Shown piece by piece: positions 11,720 through 23,811 of a stretch of 64,000 nucleotides of DNA. Position 1 is the first letter of the stretch, and the number at the start of each line of letters is the position of its first letter. Origin of the DNA: Ricinus communis (Eukaryota; Streptophyta; Magnoliopsida; Malpighiales; Euphorbiaceae); the NCBI RefSeq assembly GCF_019578655.1, contig NC_063256.1, forward strand, positions 9,114,001-9,178,000, written 5' to 3'. The position numbers were made by a program, and so were the translations under genes. A model generated the notes under the pieces. It had not been told where the DNA came from. It saw only the letters and a list, made by a program, of their open reading frames with translations, and did no database searches.

Positions 11720-14168
11720 TAACTATTGATGCCAATTATTATAAAAGTAAAAAAAAATATTACCACTTAGATTTTTTTCCTCGATTACACAAATTAGCCT
11801 CTTATATTATGAATATTAATATATTTTATCCATTTAAAAAGCATTAGCTATTGCACCAAAACTCAAAGGTCTGATCGGTATAAGTAGTGGTGGTGGCTAG
11901 TTAAATGTGATGATTATTAATTAGAATTTTATTTTACTAGCTAAAATTAAGTAACTTTTCTTAACTTAATTGTAAACAGAAGAAGCAAATGGAAAAAGTA
12001 GATTAGAGTTTCGTGTAAAATACATTAAGCTTTAGGGGGCAAATCTTAATCATTGATGGGAACACAAATTTCAAAAGTAAAATCATTTAGCAGAAGTGGA
12101 ATAGGAGGCGACCATGCAATGGATAATTCGAAAAAGTTTTTATCATTTATTTTATTTTTAAAATAAATAAAATAAACTGTAGGCTACATAATATTATGGC
12201 TATCTTCTGCTTTTACCATGAAAGTAATAAGTTTCATATAAATATTGACTAATGGTGGAAGAGAAATCTCTAACTCAGAATCTGCTTAATTTTTTTGCTA
12301 AAATATCATTTTATCCCTTTAGCTTGGAATCAAAGACAATTGGCTTAGATTTTAATTCTTTTACTAATTTATTCAATAATTTAATAAAAATAGTGAATTT
12401 AACTCAATCAAAAAACTTTCTCAATACTAAAAGTTTAATTTAGTATTTGAACTTCAAGTTTAAATGTTAAATTATATAAAAGTAGAGTAATTTAATTAAA
12501 AATATTTTAAATTATTTTTATTTAATAATATAATAGATTACATTAGAATTAAATAATTTTACATTAACTAAAATTTTTTTCTAAAATTTGATATTTAGTA
12601 TGAAGTTCAAGAACCAAATTTAACTTTGTATATTGATTAAGTAATTTGATTAGAGTGAATTAACTACTTTTGCTAAGTTGCTAAATTGGTTACAGAATTA
12701 AAATATGAGCTAATTGCACATTGGCTCCAAGTTTAAGAGCAAATTGGCACTTTAATCTAAATTATTTTAATAAAAATTAGCAATCAAATCAATTTCTTGT
12801 TAAATTTATATTCTTAAAATTAGAAAAGAGAGATGGAATAATAAAGGAAAAACCATTTCATTTTATAAAAAATACGGTGTAAATTTTTTTTTTTTACTGA
12901 GTGAAAATATAAAAAATACGGGTTTTAAATTTTATCTTTTTTTTAAAATATGGTTTTGATTGTTTTTAGTTTTCTTTAGTTGTTTTTTTTGGTAAAATAG
13001 CTAAAAGAAATAATGAAAAAACAACCACACCATATTTTTAAAAATTTTCTTTTGAAATTATACAACAAAAGTGGTTTTCTTTTTTTTTGGTTGATTTTAG
13101 AGTATTTCAGAAAAGAAATGGTATTGATGGAACTCTTAATCGCCCATATATTTTGAAGCTTATGGATCAAATCTTCGTTTTTTGGTTGACAACTGAGTTC
13201 TCTCAATTATTAGCTTTTGGTTAGAACCCTATATCTCGCATGCATTCTGCTCGACTTGCAATATGTAGGCTTGGAGCTAAGCCCGACGTTTAGAACATTT
13301 GAAACTTGCATTGTTGGGTCTAAGCTTTCCAGGTAACGCTTGCTTTGGCCCAACTTCTATCTTAGCCTATCATTTCATGATTTAAGTTGGCATTTTCCTT
13401 CTGACAACATCCAATGATTAGGATGCTTTATTAGCTGTCTTTATGATCTTGTTTTTATATATTAATCAACAAACACATATGTTAATTTAATAATGCAAGA
13501 AGTATGTCATCAAAGTCTATCCATCCAGCAACTTACAAATTCAACTTCTTCTACTGTTGTCTAATTAGTTCCTTCCTCTTCTTGAATTGCTCTGATTGGA
13601 TAAAGAGTCAGTTTAGCAATGTCATGCGAACATGATCTCCACGCTTATTGTATTTGTAGGATTCAGCTGATACATAGAGACAGAAATCTTGCCTAACAGA
13701 CAAACATTTGTCTCTTCCCACTCCCACATAAACAATCTGCTTCACTGACTGGTCCACTTTTAAACCCAGATGACTAATGAGTAAAAAATCTACCCAATTA
13801 TTTGTACAAATGAGATAAAATGACCTGTATAACCTCTACATTGCATTTTCCTTTTGGAATATTTCCAGTATCAGTTCTTAATTACATTCTGCTACCAAAA
13901 AAAAAAAAAAGGCAGCCACACACTGGCTTCTGTTTTCTTCATTTCTCTTCTCTGATCACTGCATTATCACCATGTAACCCTCCATAGCTCCAGGACTGTA
14001 CAGTTACGCATCATCTAGTGGTGGATAATCTGCTGCACTATCACCAATGTATGACGCGATTGTTTTCCATTAGGATTCTTGAGTTCCTATTTCCCTTTGT
14101 CCTACTTTAGGTAATGAACAGATATCTTTCTGTTGAAAAAATAGAGACTAAATTTATCTGTTTAATTG
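11720..14168. other. Intergenic DNA and 3' flank of the K+ channel gene
   Basis: AT-rich without a supported gene. The part from about 13200 to 14168 is less AT-rich and lies downstream of the minus-strand channel gene; its nearest part is probably the 3' UTR, but no single polyadenylation signal stands out. Sequences around 12700-12780 (GCTAATTGCACATTGGCTCC) resemble transposon termini. Confidence 0.4.
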
Positions 14169-16226
14169 TCACAAACGGTTCTCTAGGAGATCAGGTAGGG
14201 TTATCTTTCCCAAGTTGTTGGGATCAAGCTTGCTGAATTGATTGCATATCTGCAATATATCTTTCTCTCCAATCTTCCCCATCTCTTTGAGCTTGTAGAT
14301 TACATATTCTGATTTGCTGTATAAAAGAATACAACAAAAATATATGAATTGTAGTTCAATGTATCTAAACACCAGGAGAATCTCAATAAAGCCTAAAACG
14401 TAAAATTTTTGTTGCCAATTAGGATATTGGTGAACAGCAAAATTTTATAATTACTACAAAAGCATAGCAGCATATATAAGATGAGTTGGATATGAAATCA
14501 AAAAACATCTATTGGTGTTTTGACCTGTATGTATGTTCCATATATAGGATGGCTTGTGAAGAATCCTAATTTTCAAGCTAGCAAGTAATGCATCAGATTA
14601 AATGATTAACAGAAACTTAAAGCACAACTACTGAAGTTACATACATTTTCAAATACTAACGGATTCATAGACATCAGAAACATCTCCAGCCTTCCTAATT
14701 CAGCATGATTACATGGTGGCATTGCAAGTCACTATTGTCTCCTGGAATTTATGTAGCATTACATAAATGCAATTAGATGGGTTCTTATTCCATACCATTA
14801 CTCTTCAAGCTGCAAACGATTCTAACAATTGCAGCAAGCATAAGGTCATTAAGATCCTTGCTGCTAAGAAATCATGCGTATAAACTTTGGGGCCATGTAT
14901 TTCAAGGTATTCAAGTTTAGTAGAAGCTCAATTTTTCATCATTGAACCCAATTAACTGCTAAACCTACCAAGTTCTAAGAGGGAAAGAAGCCAGATACAG
15001 AATTGACAAGTGGAGTTTAATGTTGAACTTGATGAGCTATTTCTATGTATATATTCAAGTTGTTTCAGAAAACAGCATACTCACCAAAATGAAGTAACAA
15101 AGAACATCACATGACAAGTCCAACAATTTTTCACCAAAAATACTAAAAAATTAACCAATTTTAGAACAATGCTAGAGATCAAGACAGAACCACACCTGAT
15201 GAAACCATTATTGTTGATATCCGCAGCAATTAAGTCCTCCACAGTAATATCCCTATGCAACACCCACTTTGTAATTCTCCTATGCCTCTTATCAATCCTA
15301 GCCTCAGCCAAATAAAGAAACGCCCTTGCAACGGCTAAGGAAGAAACCAACAGCCAAATAGCAGCAAACAGCCTCCCAGGCAGGGTCTTAAACACCCTAT
15401 CACCATACCCAACAGTAGTAACTGACATAACCGCCAAATAAATGGAATCAATGCAATCCAAGTCCTCCAAATAATAAAGAACCAAAGTACCAATTCCAAT
15501 GCACAAAACCACAACTCCAAGTGCCAAACCAACCTTTAATCTAATCCTCATCCTTCCCTTTTCAACATCGACAATATAATTCCTAGCTGAAAATCCTTCA
15601 TGGGCTGTTCTATTATTACCCATTTGAATCCCAGCTAATATCATGCTTTCTTGCAAATCAAGAACATAATTAACGACCCCACTAAGTAATATATCAATAA
15701 ATCCAAAACCTACCAATACAAATACACAGGCAAAGACTTTGGTTGCTGGTGTTAAAGGAGCTATATCACCATAACCAATAGTACACATAGTTACTATACA
15801 AAAATAAAGAGCATCAACAACTGGGTGGGTTTCTATACCGGAAAAGTTATCTCTATTAAAAGAGTAAATAACCACCCCAAGAAGTAGATACAAAAATAAC
15901 AAGAAAATGGCTTGCCTGATAATAGAACTGGATTCAGATTGTGGTTTAGGATCCTGAGGTGGTAATGGCTTTAAATCACGCATGACGACCATGGCAGGTG
16001 CTGTTTTTGACCTATGAAGAGAACCCGGTTTCTTTCTTTGGGTACTCGGAGCTCCGAGTATAGCAGTAGAAACGGGTTGCTCTTGGATTTCGGAGAAGAG
16101 GATTGGAGAGGAGAGAGACGGAGAGAGAGTGAAGGAGAGATCATGGCGTTCAAGAATTGATTGGAGTTGGGGTTGGGATTGGGGTCTTGTTTGGCTGGCG
16201 AGAAAAGGTTCATTTTCCATTTTCAA
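14169..16226 (-). CDS. Two-pore K+ channel of the TPK/KCO family, probably TPK3/TPK5-like
   Basis: Two exons, 16226-15196 and 14316-14169, are joined across an 879 bp intron (donor CAG/GTGTGG, acceptor ATACAG/CAAATC) to give 392 residues. The N-terminus carries RSKTAP (72-77), a 14-3-3 docking motif of plant TPK channels. Four membrane segments follow, with two pore loops bearing TIGYGD (149-154) and TVGYGD (271-276), the K+ selectivity signature. The C-terminus has a good EF-hand loop, DINNNGFISKSE (336-347), interrupted by the intron after GFI, and a second degenerate loop near DPNNLGKITLPD. Plant TPKs are Ca2+- and 14-3-3-regulated K+ channels of the tonoplast or, as reported for TPK3, the thylakoid. 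The exon/intron pattern and length match the family. Subfamily assignment is from memory. Reading through the donor would give an unrelated tail, so the spliced form is preferred. A second ATG at codon 3 is an alternative start. Confidence 0.93.
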
Positions 16227-17680
16227 AAAATGATTAATGGAGTTTTAGACAGCGAGTGGCCGAGAGTTTTTCTTTAAATTTATTTTAATCTTTTTGGAAT
16301 TTTGTTAATTTTGATGTAATGAGTAAGGTAATGATCGGAGAAAAGGAAGAGCTGTCTAATGGTATGGTGGTAGTGGGGCCCACAAATAACTGAATAAGGG
16401 CCGTTTAACTTGAGAAGTTGTCATCTTCCTCCTCGCCTGGAAGGACTGCGGTGGCCGTTGACGGCTGTGATGTTTTTGCATCAGCCGTCAGGTTAGTTTT
16501 TGAATTGGGAGAGAACGTTCAACAAGCTGGCTCCAATCTACTGGGAGGAAGAGAGGACTATGTTTGTGTTAAGGTTCGCAATTATTTGATTTTTTTTTTT
16601 TATTGGATATTGGTTCTTCAAGGTCCGGCATTATATTATCTCAAGAGAGGACTTACGTATATCATATGTTTATGGAATTTTATTAACAATAAATAAAAAA
16701 TTAAAATAATTTTAGTAAAAACATATTGATTAAGAATTTTAATAAAAGAAACACATAATGTAATGAAAATCTTTTAATCTATAAATAACTATCTCACACA
16801 AAAGTTGAATATTAATTAGTGTGAATCCAACAATTTATTTATATGAAATAAGTAAGGCGGAGCATTCATTTTTATTTTTTCAAATCTAGCTGAAAGATTA
16901 TTCTAAAATATATTAAAATTAAAATAACTAAAAAATCTTAGCACCAAATTTTACTAAATCAAGAATATTTTATTATTATTGATGATTTGACATTTTATTA
17001 TAATTTCATATCTACCAAAAGAGAAAATTAAAATCAAAATCGAGCAGTAATCCTGAAAGATTTGAGATAATTAAACAGTCTCTTCAGTTAATCGGTTACT
17101 CAAATAATATTTAAATAAGTATTAAAGTATGTGACTTACACATGCTAAATATTATTAATGTTATGGTAATAATGAAGAAGCTGAAGCACACTAAGATACA
17201 ATTATTTTCATACTATATATATATATATAAAAAGCTCATCATTATGTAAGATATGATTTTACATACGTCTAACTACAACTAGTATTTTTTCTCTATGAGT
17301 TTAAATTACTTTACCATTACTGACTTAATTGTCGGAGGCTTCTCTATACACCAAGTCCAAATCCTTTAAGACTACTTTTCTGTCTTTATAAAAAATTCAA
17401 CAATTTGAGAATTTATCTCTTTGGCATCGTTATTTTTAGACATCATCAATTATGATATAATATTAATCTTTTAGTAATAACTGAATTAGAATCATACCAA
17501 TATCGAATACCGAAATGTATATAAGTACTAAAAATTAGCATTAAATAACTGAATTATTTTGAATTGAAAAAGAATCGATTTAACACGTCCGATGTTATTT
17601 ATATTTGATATAACTATAAATCATTCTATTTTAAGATGAGTATAATATAGTATGATGCTAAATTTTTTTGGTAAATAACC
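16227..17680. other. 5' flank of the K+ channel gene and AT-rich intergenic DNA
   Basis: The first ~150 bp are the likely promoter and 5' UTR of the minus-strand channel. A GC-richer stretch at 16400-16575 can be read as about 50 residues on the plus strand, but it runs into poly-T and has no recognised domain. The rest is AT-rich with nothing I can name. Confidence 0.4.
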
Positions 17681-17689
17681 GTCCTAGAC

Positions 17690-17905
17690 CGATACTCGCT
17701 CAAACCCTAGAGATAAGTGGAGTTTCTTTCTGAAATGTGCTGCAGCAGTGCAACAACCTAAGACGAATGTATCTTCTTCTTCTTCTTTTTTCACAGCTGC
17801 AAGAAGCGGGGACAGTAATTTGAGAGGAAAGAGATTAGAGTGGAAAGGGGTACGGAGAAAAGCGCCCGTAGGGCAGAAATTGAGATATGTTAGCATGTGA
17901 AAAGA
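17690..17905. other. Isolated coding-like island (unresolved)
   Basis: A GC-richer segment in AT-rich DNA. On the plus strand an open frame reads through a Ser-rich stretch and a basic region (GKRLEWKGVRRKAPVGQKLR) to a TGA at 17897-17899, but it has no in-frame ATG between its upstream stop and that end. The minus strand has an ATG-started 70-residue frame over the same bases with an acidic EEEED run. Either could be chance, or the plus frame could be the last exon or a retrocopy of a gene whose other parts are not nearby. No family recognised. Confidence 0.25.
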
Positions 17906-20515
17906 GGAAAAAAGAACTCACGCTCATGGGAAACGCGTGAAGTCAGTCTCTCTCTCTCACCAATATCTTCCCTTTCACGAGTTGCCTACTATATTAAATT
18001 AAATGAAAGGAGCGATCCATCCAACTGCCCTATTTTATCTCCCACTTTCTTCTATTATATATTCATTTGCAACCTCTACACGTAGATAATACATTGCTTA
18101 TCAATTCCAGAATTTCTTAAACCACTAACTTAATTTAATCTGTTAATCGTCTTTAAATAGGTAAGGAGAAAACATTGTTGACCACAAAAATAGTAACAAA
18201 AACTAAACTAATGTATGAAGGCATCTGTGCCTTGACTTGGCTACAAGTAAAAGGAGACTATAATTATTACTACTATTAATTCGTTTTGTTTTTTTTTTGC
18301 TCTTTTATACTTGTGATTGCTTTCTTTCTAATGGTGGCATCTTGGGAAGGAATATACGCTATTGCCTTAAATGAGGACAGCGACTATCATTGGGGTGTTG
18401 AAAGATCTCCTACTGCACAACTTTTCTTTTATAAAACATGAAATGCCTTCTGCATCATCATCATCATCATCTTCTCATTGAAAATCTTGACCATGAAAAG
18501 GGTCATTGCTTATTATAAATCCATCAAGTGGATAATTAATTGATGGGTCCACATTTCTTTTCATATATGAAGCAGCCTTCACCTGCAATGTTTCATGTTA
18601 AAAATACTAACTTATTAGTGACCCTTGTACCGCATTCACCTCTAAGATTTGATTTGCAATTATTAAACTATTCGTATCCATGTTTCAAAAATCTTAATCT
18701 TTTTTAACAATCGAAACTGTCAGAGATTTTTTACCTCAATAAAAAATAATATAAACCATTTTTTTTTCTCCGACATCCACGCATTGCTCCTTCTTCCTTG
18801 AATCTGTTTTTGATCCTTGCAACAAGAACGCCCCCTCCGCCATCTCCACCTCCACCTCAACCTAAAAATTCGTGTTTGATTTTTGTCCTTGTTTTAAGTG
18901 CTACGTTTTGTCTTTATTGTTTTGGGTTTCAGGGCTGTTTGATCTCGGACTTTGTCCTTTCGAATCAATTCTTGTCGCGGGTGGGTTAGCGGTGGTGTTC
19001 GTAATCGTAATGCGGTGATAGTGGTGATTCCATTTCCATCAACAAAATAGCGAGGTGTTAATGGTGATATTGCAGAGATTAAAAAGAAAATTCATTAATT
19101 TGATTTCTATCAGCTTTATTAATACGAGTTTCATCGAGTTTATGCTTTTCCATTAATAAAATGTTTATTAAGGTAAAAAATGATCATCAAAATCTGGTTA
19201 ATTTTTTATTAAATCTGTATACTACAAGTTTTGAATTTGTTTAATTATTGATTAGATTCTTGAAAAAAACTTTAAACCTGAATAGTCGGACAGGGCTTAG
19301 AGGTAAGTGGAAATGTTGGAGAGGGAAGAAAGCTGAAAGAGGTCCACAACATGAACAGTTGTACCGGTACGTAACCTCCAACAGACACCAAACATGAGAA
19401 TGGCCGTCCCTTCCTTTCCTTAGAAGACAACCAAACCGGTGATACTGACAAGTTTTAATTGGCATCTACCTGATAGAGAACTATATAAATGCTTTAGAAA
19501 AATGTGAATGAAAAAAGAAAAAGAAAAAAGAAGAACAAAAGACTGCAGTATAATTCTTCATAAAGGGTTGAGTTATGATCAAGTGATTTGGCATGAAGTG
19601 CATTCCCCAACTGCTTAATTTTATATGTTGCAGTAATCATCTTTCCCTTCTAAGCCTTGGGTTGTATAATGGATGCTAGCAAAGGGGTTTGATCAGGACG
19701 TGTGCTCATCAGTATGTACAGTCTAATTTGGATTATAATTTTCTCAAGTTGAGGCCATGTTTTAGTAATCTTATCTAATAAATTTAAAGCCAATGGGTCT
19801 AATTTAATCATATATATATATATTTATGTATTTATAAAGTTTAATATGGGAGTACCATCTAAAACTTTGTTTATTTCATTTTTAGAAAAGGTATCTAAAA
19901 TTTAATTAGTTGAGGTATATAGGTGTTAATATGGTCACCACACTATTAAGCTTGCCTGTTAAAGAACAATTCGGCATAAGAATTTGAGCTATTACATGAG
20001 GTCTGGAAAAAGTATGTTAATCTCTCTAATAACAGTATTGAATAGTAGGTTATAATATGGTGTTGCCATGCTATGGTTTAATCTTTTAATACAAAAGATT
20101 TAAATATTTTTTAACACTTTGTAAATTACATTATTTATAATTTGTATATAGATTCGTTAATTAATAGTTTTTAAAGGAAATTTAATCACCGGAAAAATCA
20201 ATATTATCGAATAGATGGTCAGTTATAGAATTTTCTAATTTTATCATATCATCGTAAATTCATTGGAATTGACTAGACTAAAAAAGTAAAAATCCAACTA
20301 TGAGACATTTTTTTTAAATTACATATCTAGTTTTAGGAAAAAATTAAATTAATAAAGATTAGAATAGCAATGAAATTAGAAAAATATTACTGGAGCGAAT
20401 TACAGTTATTAAAATATATCAGTGTTAATAAATTTAGATATAAATTATTAATACAAAACACTTAATCCTTTTGTGTTAAAAGGTTAACCGCATATCCCTG
20501 ATCATTTTTCATGGA
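17906..20515. other. Intergenic DNA without a supported gene
   Basis: Includes a CT run (about 17945-17958), a CAT microsatellite (about 18452-18470), a short proline-rich frame at 18798-18989 (TPPPPSPPPPQPK) and a GC-richer patch at 19260-19470. None shows a domain or splice-linked partners. Nothing else is recognisable. Confidence 0.4.
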
Positions 20516-20517
20516 TT

Positions 20518-20755
20518 AAAGGAATTTGAAGAGCAAAGTTGCGCTGCTTTTGAAGCTGTAGCCGAGACAGTTTGGGGACATAGAACAACGGCCATAAAAT
20601 TGAAGCATAATACATATCAGGCCATGCTCGTTTGCCTTGCCAACTACTTCTGGTCTACATCGCATTTGATCATTTTAGGTTGATTATGAGTTGGGTATTC
20701 AAGGGCCTATCATAGAATTATTATTGTGCGTTGAGGAGCCCATCTCCATCCTTTT
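20518..20755 (+). pseudogene. BAHD acyltransferase relic
   Basis: One frame gives AAFEAVAETVWGHRTTAIKL, which aligns with SSFEVVAATFWRQRTVAINF of the intact BAHD gene 2 kb downstream, and then MLVCLANYFW, matching its VFFANCRQ region. A stop follows at 20680. Shifted by one base, the next bases read VDYELGIQGPIIELLLCVEE, matching the intact VDYGWG...IQGSSII...CVEE order. Some 260 bp present in the intact gene between these blocks are missing, as is the N-terminal half with HXXXD. It is therefore a truncated, internally deleted, frameshifted copy. It is more diverged than a recent tandem duplicate and may come from a different BAHD subgroup. Confidence 0.75.
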
Positions 20756-21382
20756 ACTTTCTTTCAGTGGATAATACCTCCGTAATGATAAAAGTCTATT
20801 GCTTGTTCAAAAATATATCTAAGAGATGAACTTTACTATATATAATGATTTCTTCAATGAAAAGAGTGCTAATCAGTAAACGCTTTTGAGAAAAATCAAA
20901 GAAATGATTCTGTCTATTAACTATGACCCTTTTTTTTTTTAACAAAAAAAAATTTTATATGTATATATGGGCAAGTTCCAAGTTTAATGATCTGAAAATA
21001 GGCAAGAAGGTAGCAAGAGAAAGAAATTTAACACTACAGGAATACAGGAAACGACAGCTAGCGAAATAAAATAAGGTGCTGTTTACTTATTAGACTATAA
21101 TATATGCTTTGTTTGATACCCAATGAAACGACAAGTTGGTTGAAATGAACGCAGTTAGTCCTAGACAATCAGAGCAGATTTTTAGAACAATAATGGAGAT
21201 AATAGGATACGCACAGAATCAGGGGAAATTAGATAATTAGATTACATGAAACAGGACTCATAAGTTTCAAATCAGAAAACAACTTAGTGACATGAAGGAA
21301 TCAGAAACTAAATTTATGCGTGTGTAGTTGCCTTATCAGGTCATCATACATGCCTTGCACAAAAAAGCTTATGCATCTTATG

Positions 21383-21391
21383 TATAAAATA
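21383..21391 (+). promoter_or_regulatory. TATA-like box upstream of the BAHD gene
   Basis: TATAAAATA lies 187 bp before the chosen ATG, in DNA with few other candidates. This would place transcription start near 21415 and give a 5' UTR of about 160 nt. Inferred from sequence only. Confidence 0.4.
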
Positions 21392-21577
21392 TAAGCATTC
21401 CTATCTGGCCAAGCTATCTTCTCTTAGTACCGAATCAAAAGTAGACTTTAAGGCCAAGCACAGTGTTTATAGGAAATTTAATACCTTTTCTTTGTAATCT
21501 GTCTATTTGATGCTATAATCTGTAATATAAAAAGGTTGTGCAATGACACGGTATTAGCGACCATCTTATCCTCTTCC

Positions 21578-23030
21578 ATGGCTTTCTCCGTAACAAGAAC
21601 AAGTAGAGGACTAGTTGCGCCATTTGAGCAGACACCATCTGCAACTCTTGACCTCTCAATCATTGACAGATTGCCTGTCTTAAGGTGCAATGCCAGGACG
21701 CTGCACGTGTTCAGACATGGCCCTGAAGCAGCAAGAGTCATAAGAGAAGCCTTGTCGAAAGCACTGGTTCCTTATTACCCTCTTGCAGGTAGACTTAAGG
21801 AGTCTAGCCAGGGTCACCTTCAGATTGAATGTTCTGGAGAAGGTGTATGGCTTGTCGAGGCATCTGCTAGTTGTAATCTTGATTCTGTTGATTACTTTGA
21901 TAGTGTTGAATCAATACCTTGTGATGAGCTTCTTCCTGATTACGTTCCTGAAACTCCTGGCATTGAGCCACTTGTCCAGATGCAGGTACATTTTTCTCAT
22001 TATTTCAAAGAGTAAGCAAAAACTGACCTTGGCCAGTAGCTTAGTGGTGGAGTGTTTGCCTGCAATAGGAAGTCATGAATTCAGCCCCTTTCCCCTTTAA
22101 AAATGTCAGAACTACCTTAAAGCAACTCCTTCCATTTTCTCTGCTTCAGACACTATTACTTTTGTGTTTCAGGTTACACAATTTGCATGTGAAGGTTTTG
22201 TGATCGGACTCATATTCTGCCACAGCATTTGCGATGGCTTAGGGGCTGCACAATTCTTGAATGCAGTTGGGGAGCTAGCTAGAGGTCTTGAGCATCTCAG
22301 TATTTCACCAGTTTGGTGTAGGGACTTTTCTCCACCACCATCTCAACAAGCAAACATTACCAAGCTACCTATATTGCCACCACCAATGCCCAGTTACAGG
22401 CTTGAGCATGCTAATATAGACATTTCGATGGATCAAATTAGTCAGCTCAAAAAACAGTATTTTGAGTCAACGGGGAGAATTTGCTCCTCGTTCGAAGTTG
22501 TAGCTGCTACATTTTGGAGACAACGAACAGTAGCAATAAACTTCAAGCCAAGCACAGAAGTCAAGCTTGTTTTCTTCGCGAATTGTCGCCAAGTTCTAGA
22601 CCCTCCATTGCCTAAAGGATTCTACGGCAACTGTTTCTTCCCAGTAACAATCACAGCTTCAACTGAGTCACTGGCACAGGCATCAGACATTGAAGTGGTG
22701 AAACTCATACAAGAATCAAAGGCCAAGTTACCAATAGAATTTGGCAATTATATAAAGGGTGAGTATTTAAAGGACGGTGAGGACCCTTTTGCACCACCTC
22801 TAGTTTACACCACACTGTTCATCTCAGAATGGGGCAGGTTGGGATTCAACCAGGTGGATTACGGTTGGGGTCCTCCTGTGCATATTGTCCCGATTCAAGG
22901 GTCTAGCATCATACCTGTTGGCATTGTAGGATCATTGCCATTGCCCAGGAAAGGCATATGTTTGATGACTTGGTGCGTTGAGGAAGTCCATCGTCAGGAA
23001 TTCATTCATCAGATGATGAAATCAACTTGA
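21578..23030 (+). CDS. BAHD-family acyl-CoA-dependent acyltransferase
   Basis: Two exons, 21578-21985 and 22173-23030, joined at CAG/GTACAT..TTTCAG/GTTACA in phase 0, encode 421 residues. The catalytic HXXXD motif is HSICD (153-157); the structural DFGWG motif near the C-terminus is DYGWG (365-369), a conservative change. The start MAFSVTRTSRGLVAP and the PYYPLAGRLK block are typical of BAHD enzymes that acylate alcohols or amines using acyl-CoA in the cytosol; from memory the closest annotated group is the taxane-transferase-like / benzoyl-type alcohol acyltransferases. The actual substrate cannot be told. The single intron position (after LVQMQ) is the usual one for this family. An in-frame ATG at 21536 would add 14 residues lacking family similarity, so MAFSV is preferred. 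The intron carries a SINE-like insertion. No frame damage is seen. Confidence 0.92.
22030..22110 (+). mobile_element. SINE-like sequence inside the BAHD intron
   Basis: An A-box-like TAGCTTAGTGGTGGAG (from 22037) and a B-box-like CATGAATTCAGCCCC (from 22074) lie 25 bp apart, followed by a C/T-rich body and AAAAATG. Spacing and words match tRNA-derived SINEs. It makes up close to half of the 187 bp intron without disturbing the splice sites. Confidence 0.5.
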
Positions 23031-23109
23031 ATATCTTCTTTGTCCAAGATCCAAAAGAAGCAAAATTTAATGTTTCTTTCTTGCTCGAGCTTGTCGAGTT
23101 GTTTCTTCC

Positions 23110-23115
23110 AATAAA
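23110..23115 (+). terminator. Polyadenylation signal of the BAHD gene
   Basis: AATAAA occurs 80 bp after the stop codon in a T-rich context (TTGTTTCTTCC upstream), a fitting place for plant 3' end formation. Confidence 0.5.
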
Positions 23116-23730
23116 CATTGTAAAATTGTGAAAATATGGGCTTCATTCCGAAACACAGGCTTTTTATCTTAAAATGTGGTATGAATAAGGAATCAGCCCA
23201 AACTTCATGTTTAGCACTGTTGTTAATATAACATTCAAACTTGGATAATGGATTCTATTCCATACGCCATCATTGCAATCACAGCAATATGTCGTGATCA
23301 GCTTAGTTTTTGCTTAAACCCAGTAAAATGACAGGTTCAGCACGTTACGCATAAGTTTATTAAAGGGACCAGCTAAAATAGCCCATCTTCATCTACCTAA
23401 TAGTGAAATATTCCGGATAGATGAGAACAACCAAGAAAATAAATGAAGAAAACTTTTTGTCTAAACTAAATAAACAGTTGATGCTGAAGGTTTCGATTAA
23501 AGGTTGTAAATTCTTGCTTTTGTTGTTAATAATACTTGTGTATTATATGCAAGAAAAGAATACAGACATTTACTTAATTCTTGAAAAGGAGAAAGGGTTA
23601 GGGTAGGGTTTGGTGATGATTAGTTAATAGTAAACCCTGTTAAACTTTTGACCTTTTTTTAGAGCTTCCGACTCTCATACATTTCTGAAATCTAGCTATC
23701 AACAACAACAACAATGGTGACTGACTGACT

Positions 23731-23811
23731 GACTGATTGATTGATGAGGAGAGGTTGGAAGTTCTTGAGTGACTGGCTGATTGATTGATGAGGAGGAGGT
23801 TGGAAGTTCTT
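23731..23811. repeat. Two-copy minisatellite, ~40 bp unit
   Basis: Two adjacent units, 23731-23770 and 23771-23811, share CTGATTGATTGATGAGGA and GAGGTTGGAAGTTCTT, preceded by an ACTG run (23720-23734). No gene nearby. Confidence 0.8.

Noticed and set aside
16418..16696. 92-residue plus-strand frame (MSSSSSPGRTAVAV...)
   Set aside because: The second half is poly-Phe/Tyr from a T-rich tract, with no splice partner and no recognised domain. It lies in the likely promoter of the minus-strand channel.
18798..18989. Proline-rich 63-residue frame
   Set aside because: A short simple-sequence PPPP stretch followed by unrelated hydrophobic residues, with no exon partners and no family match.
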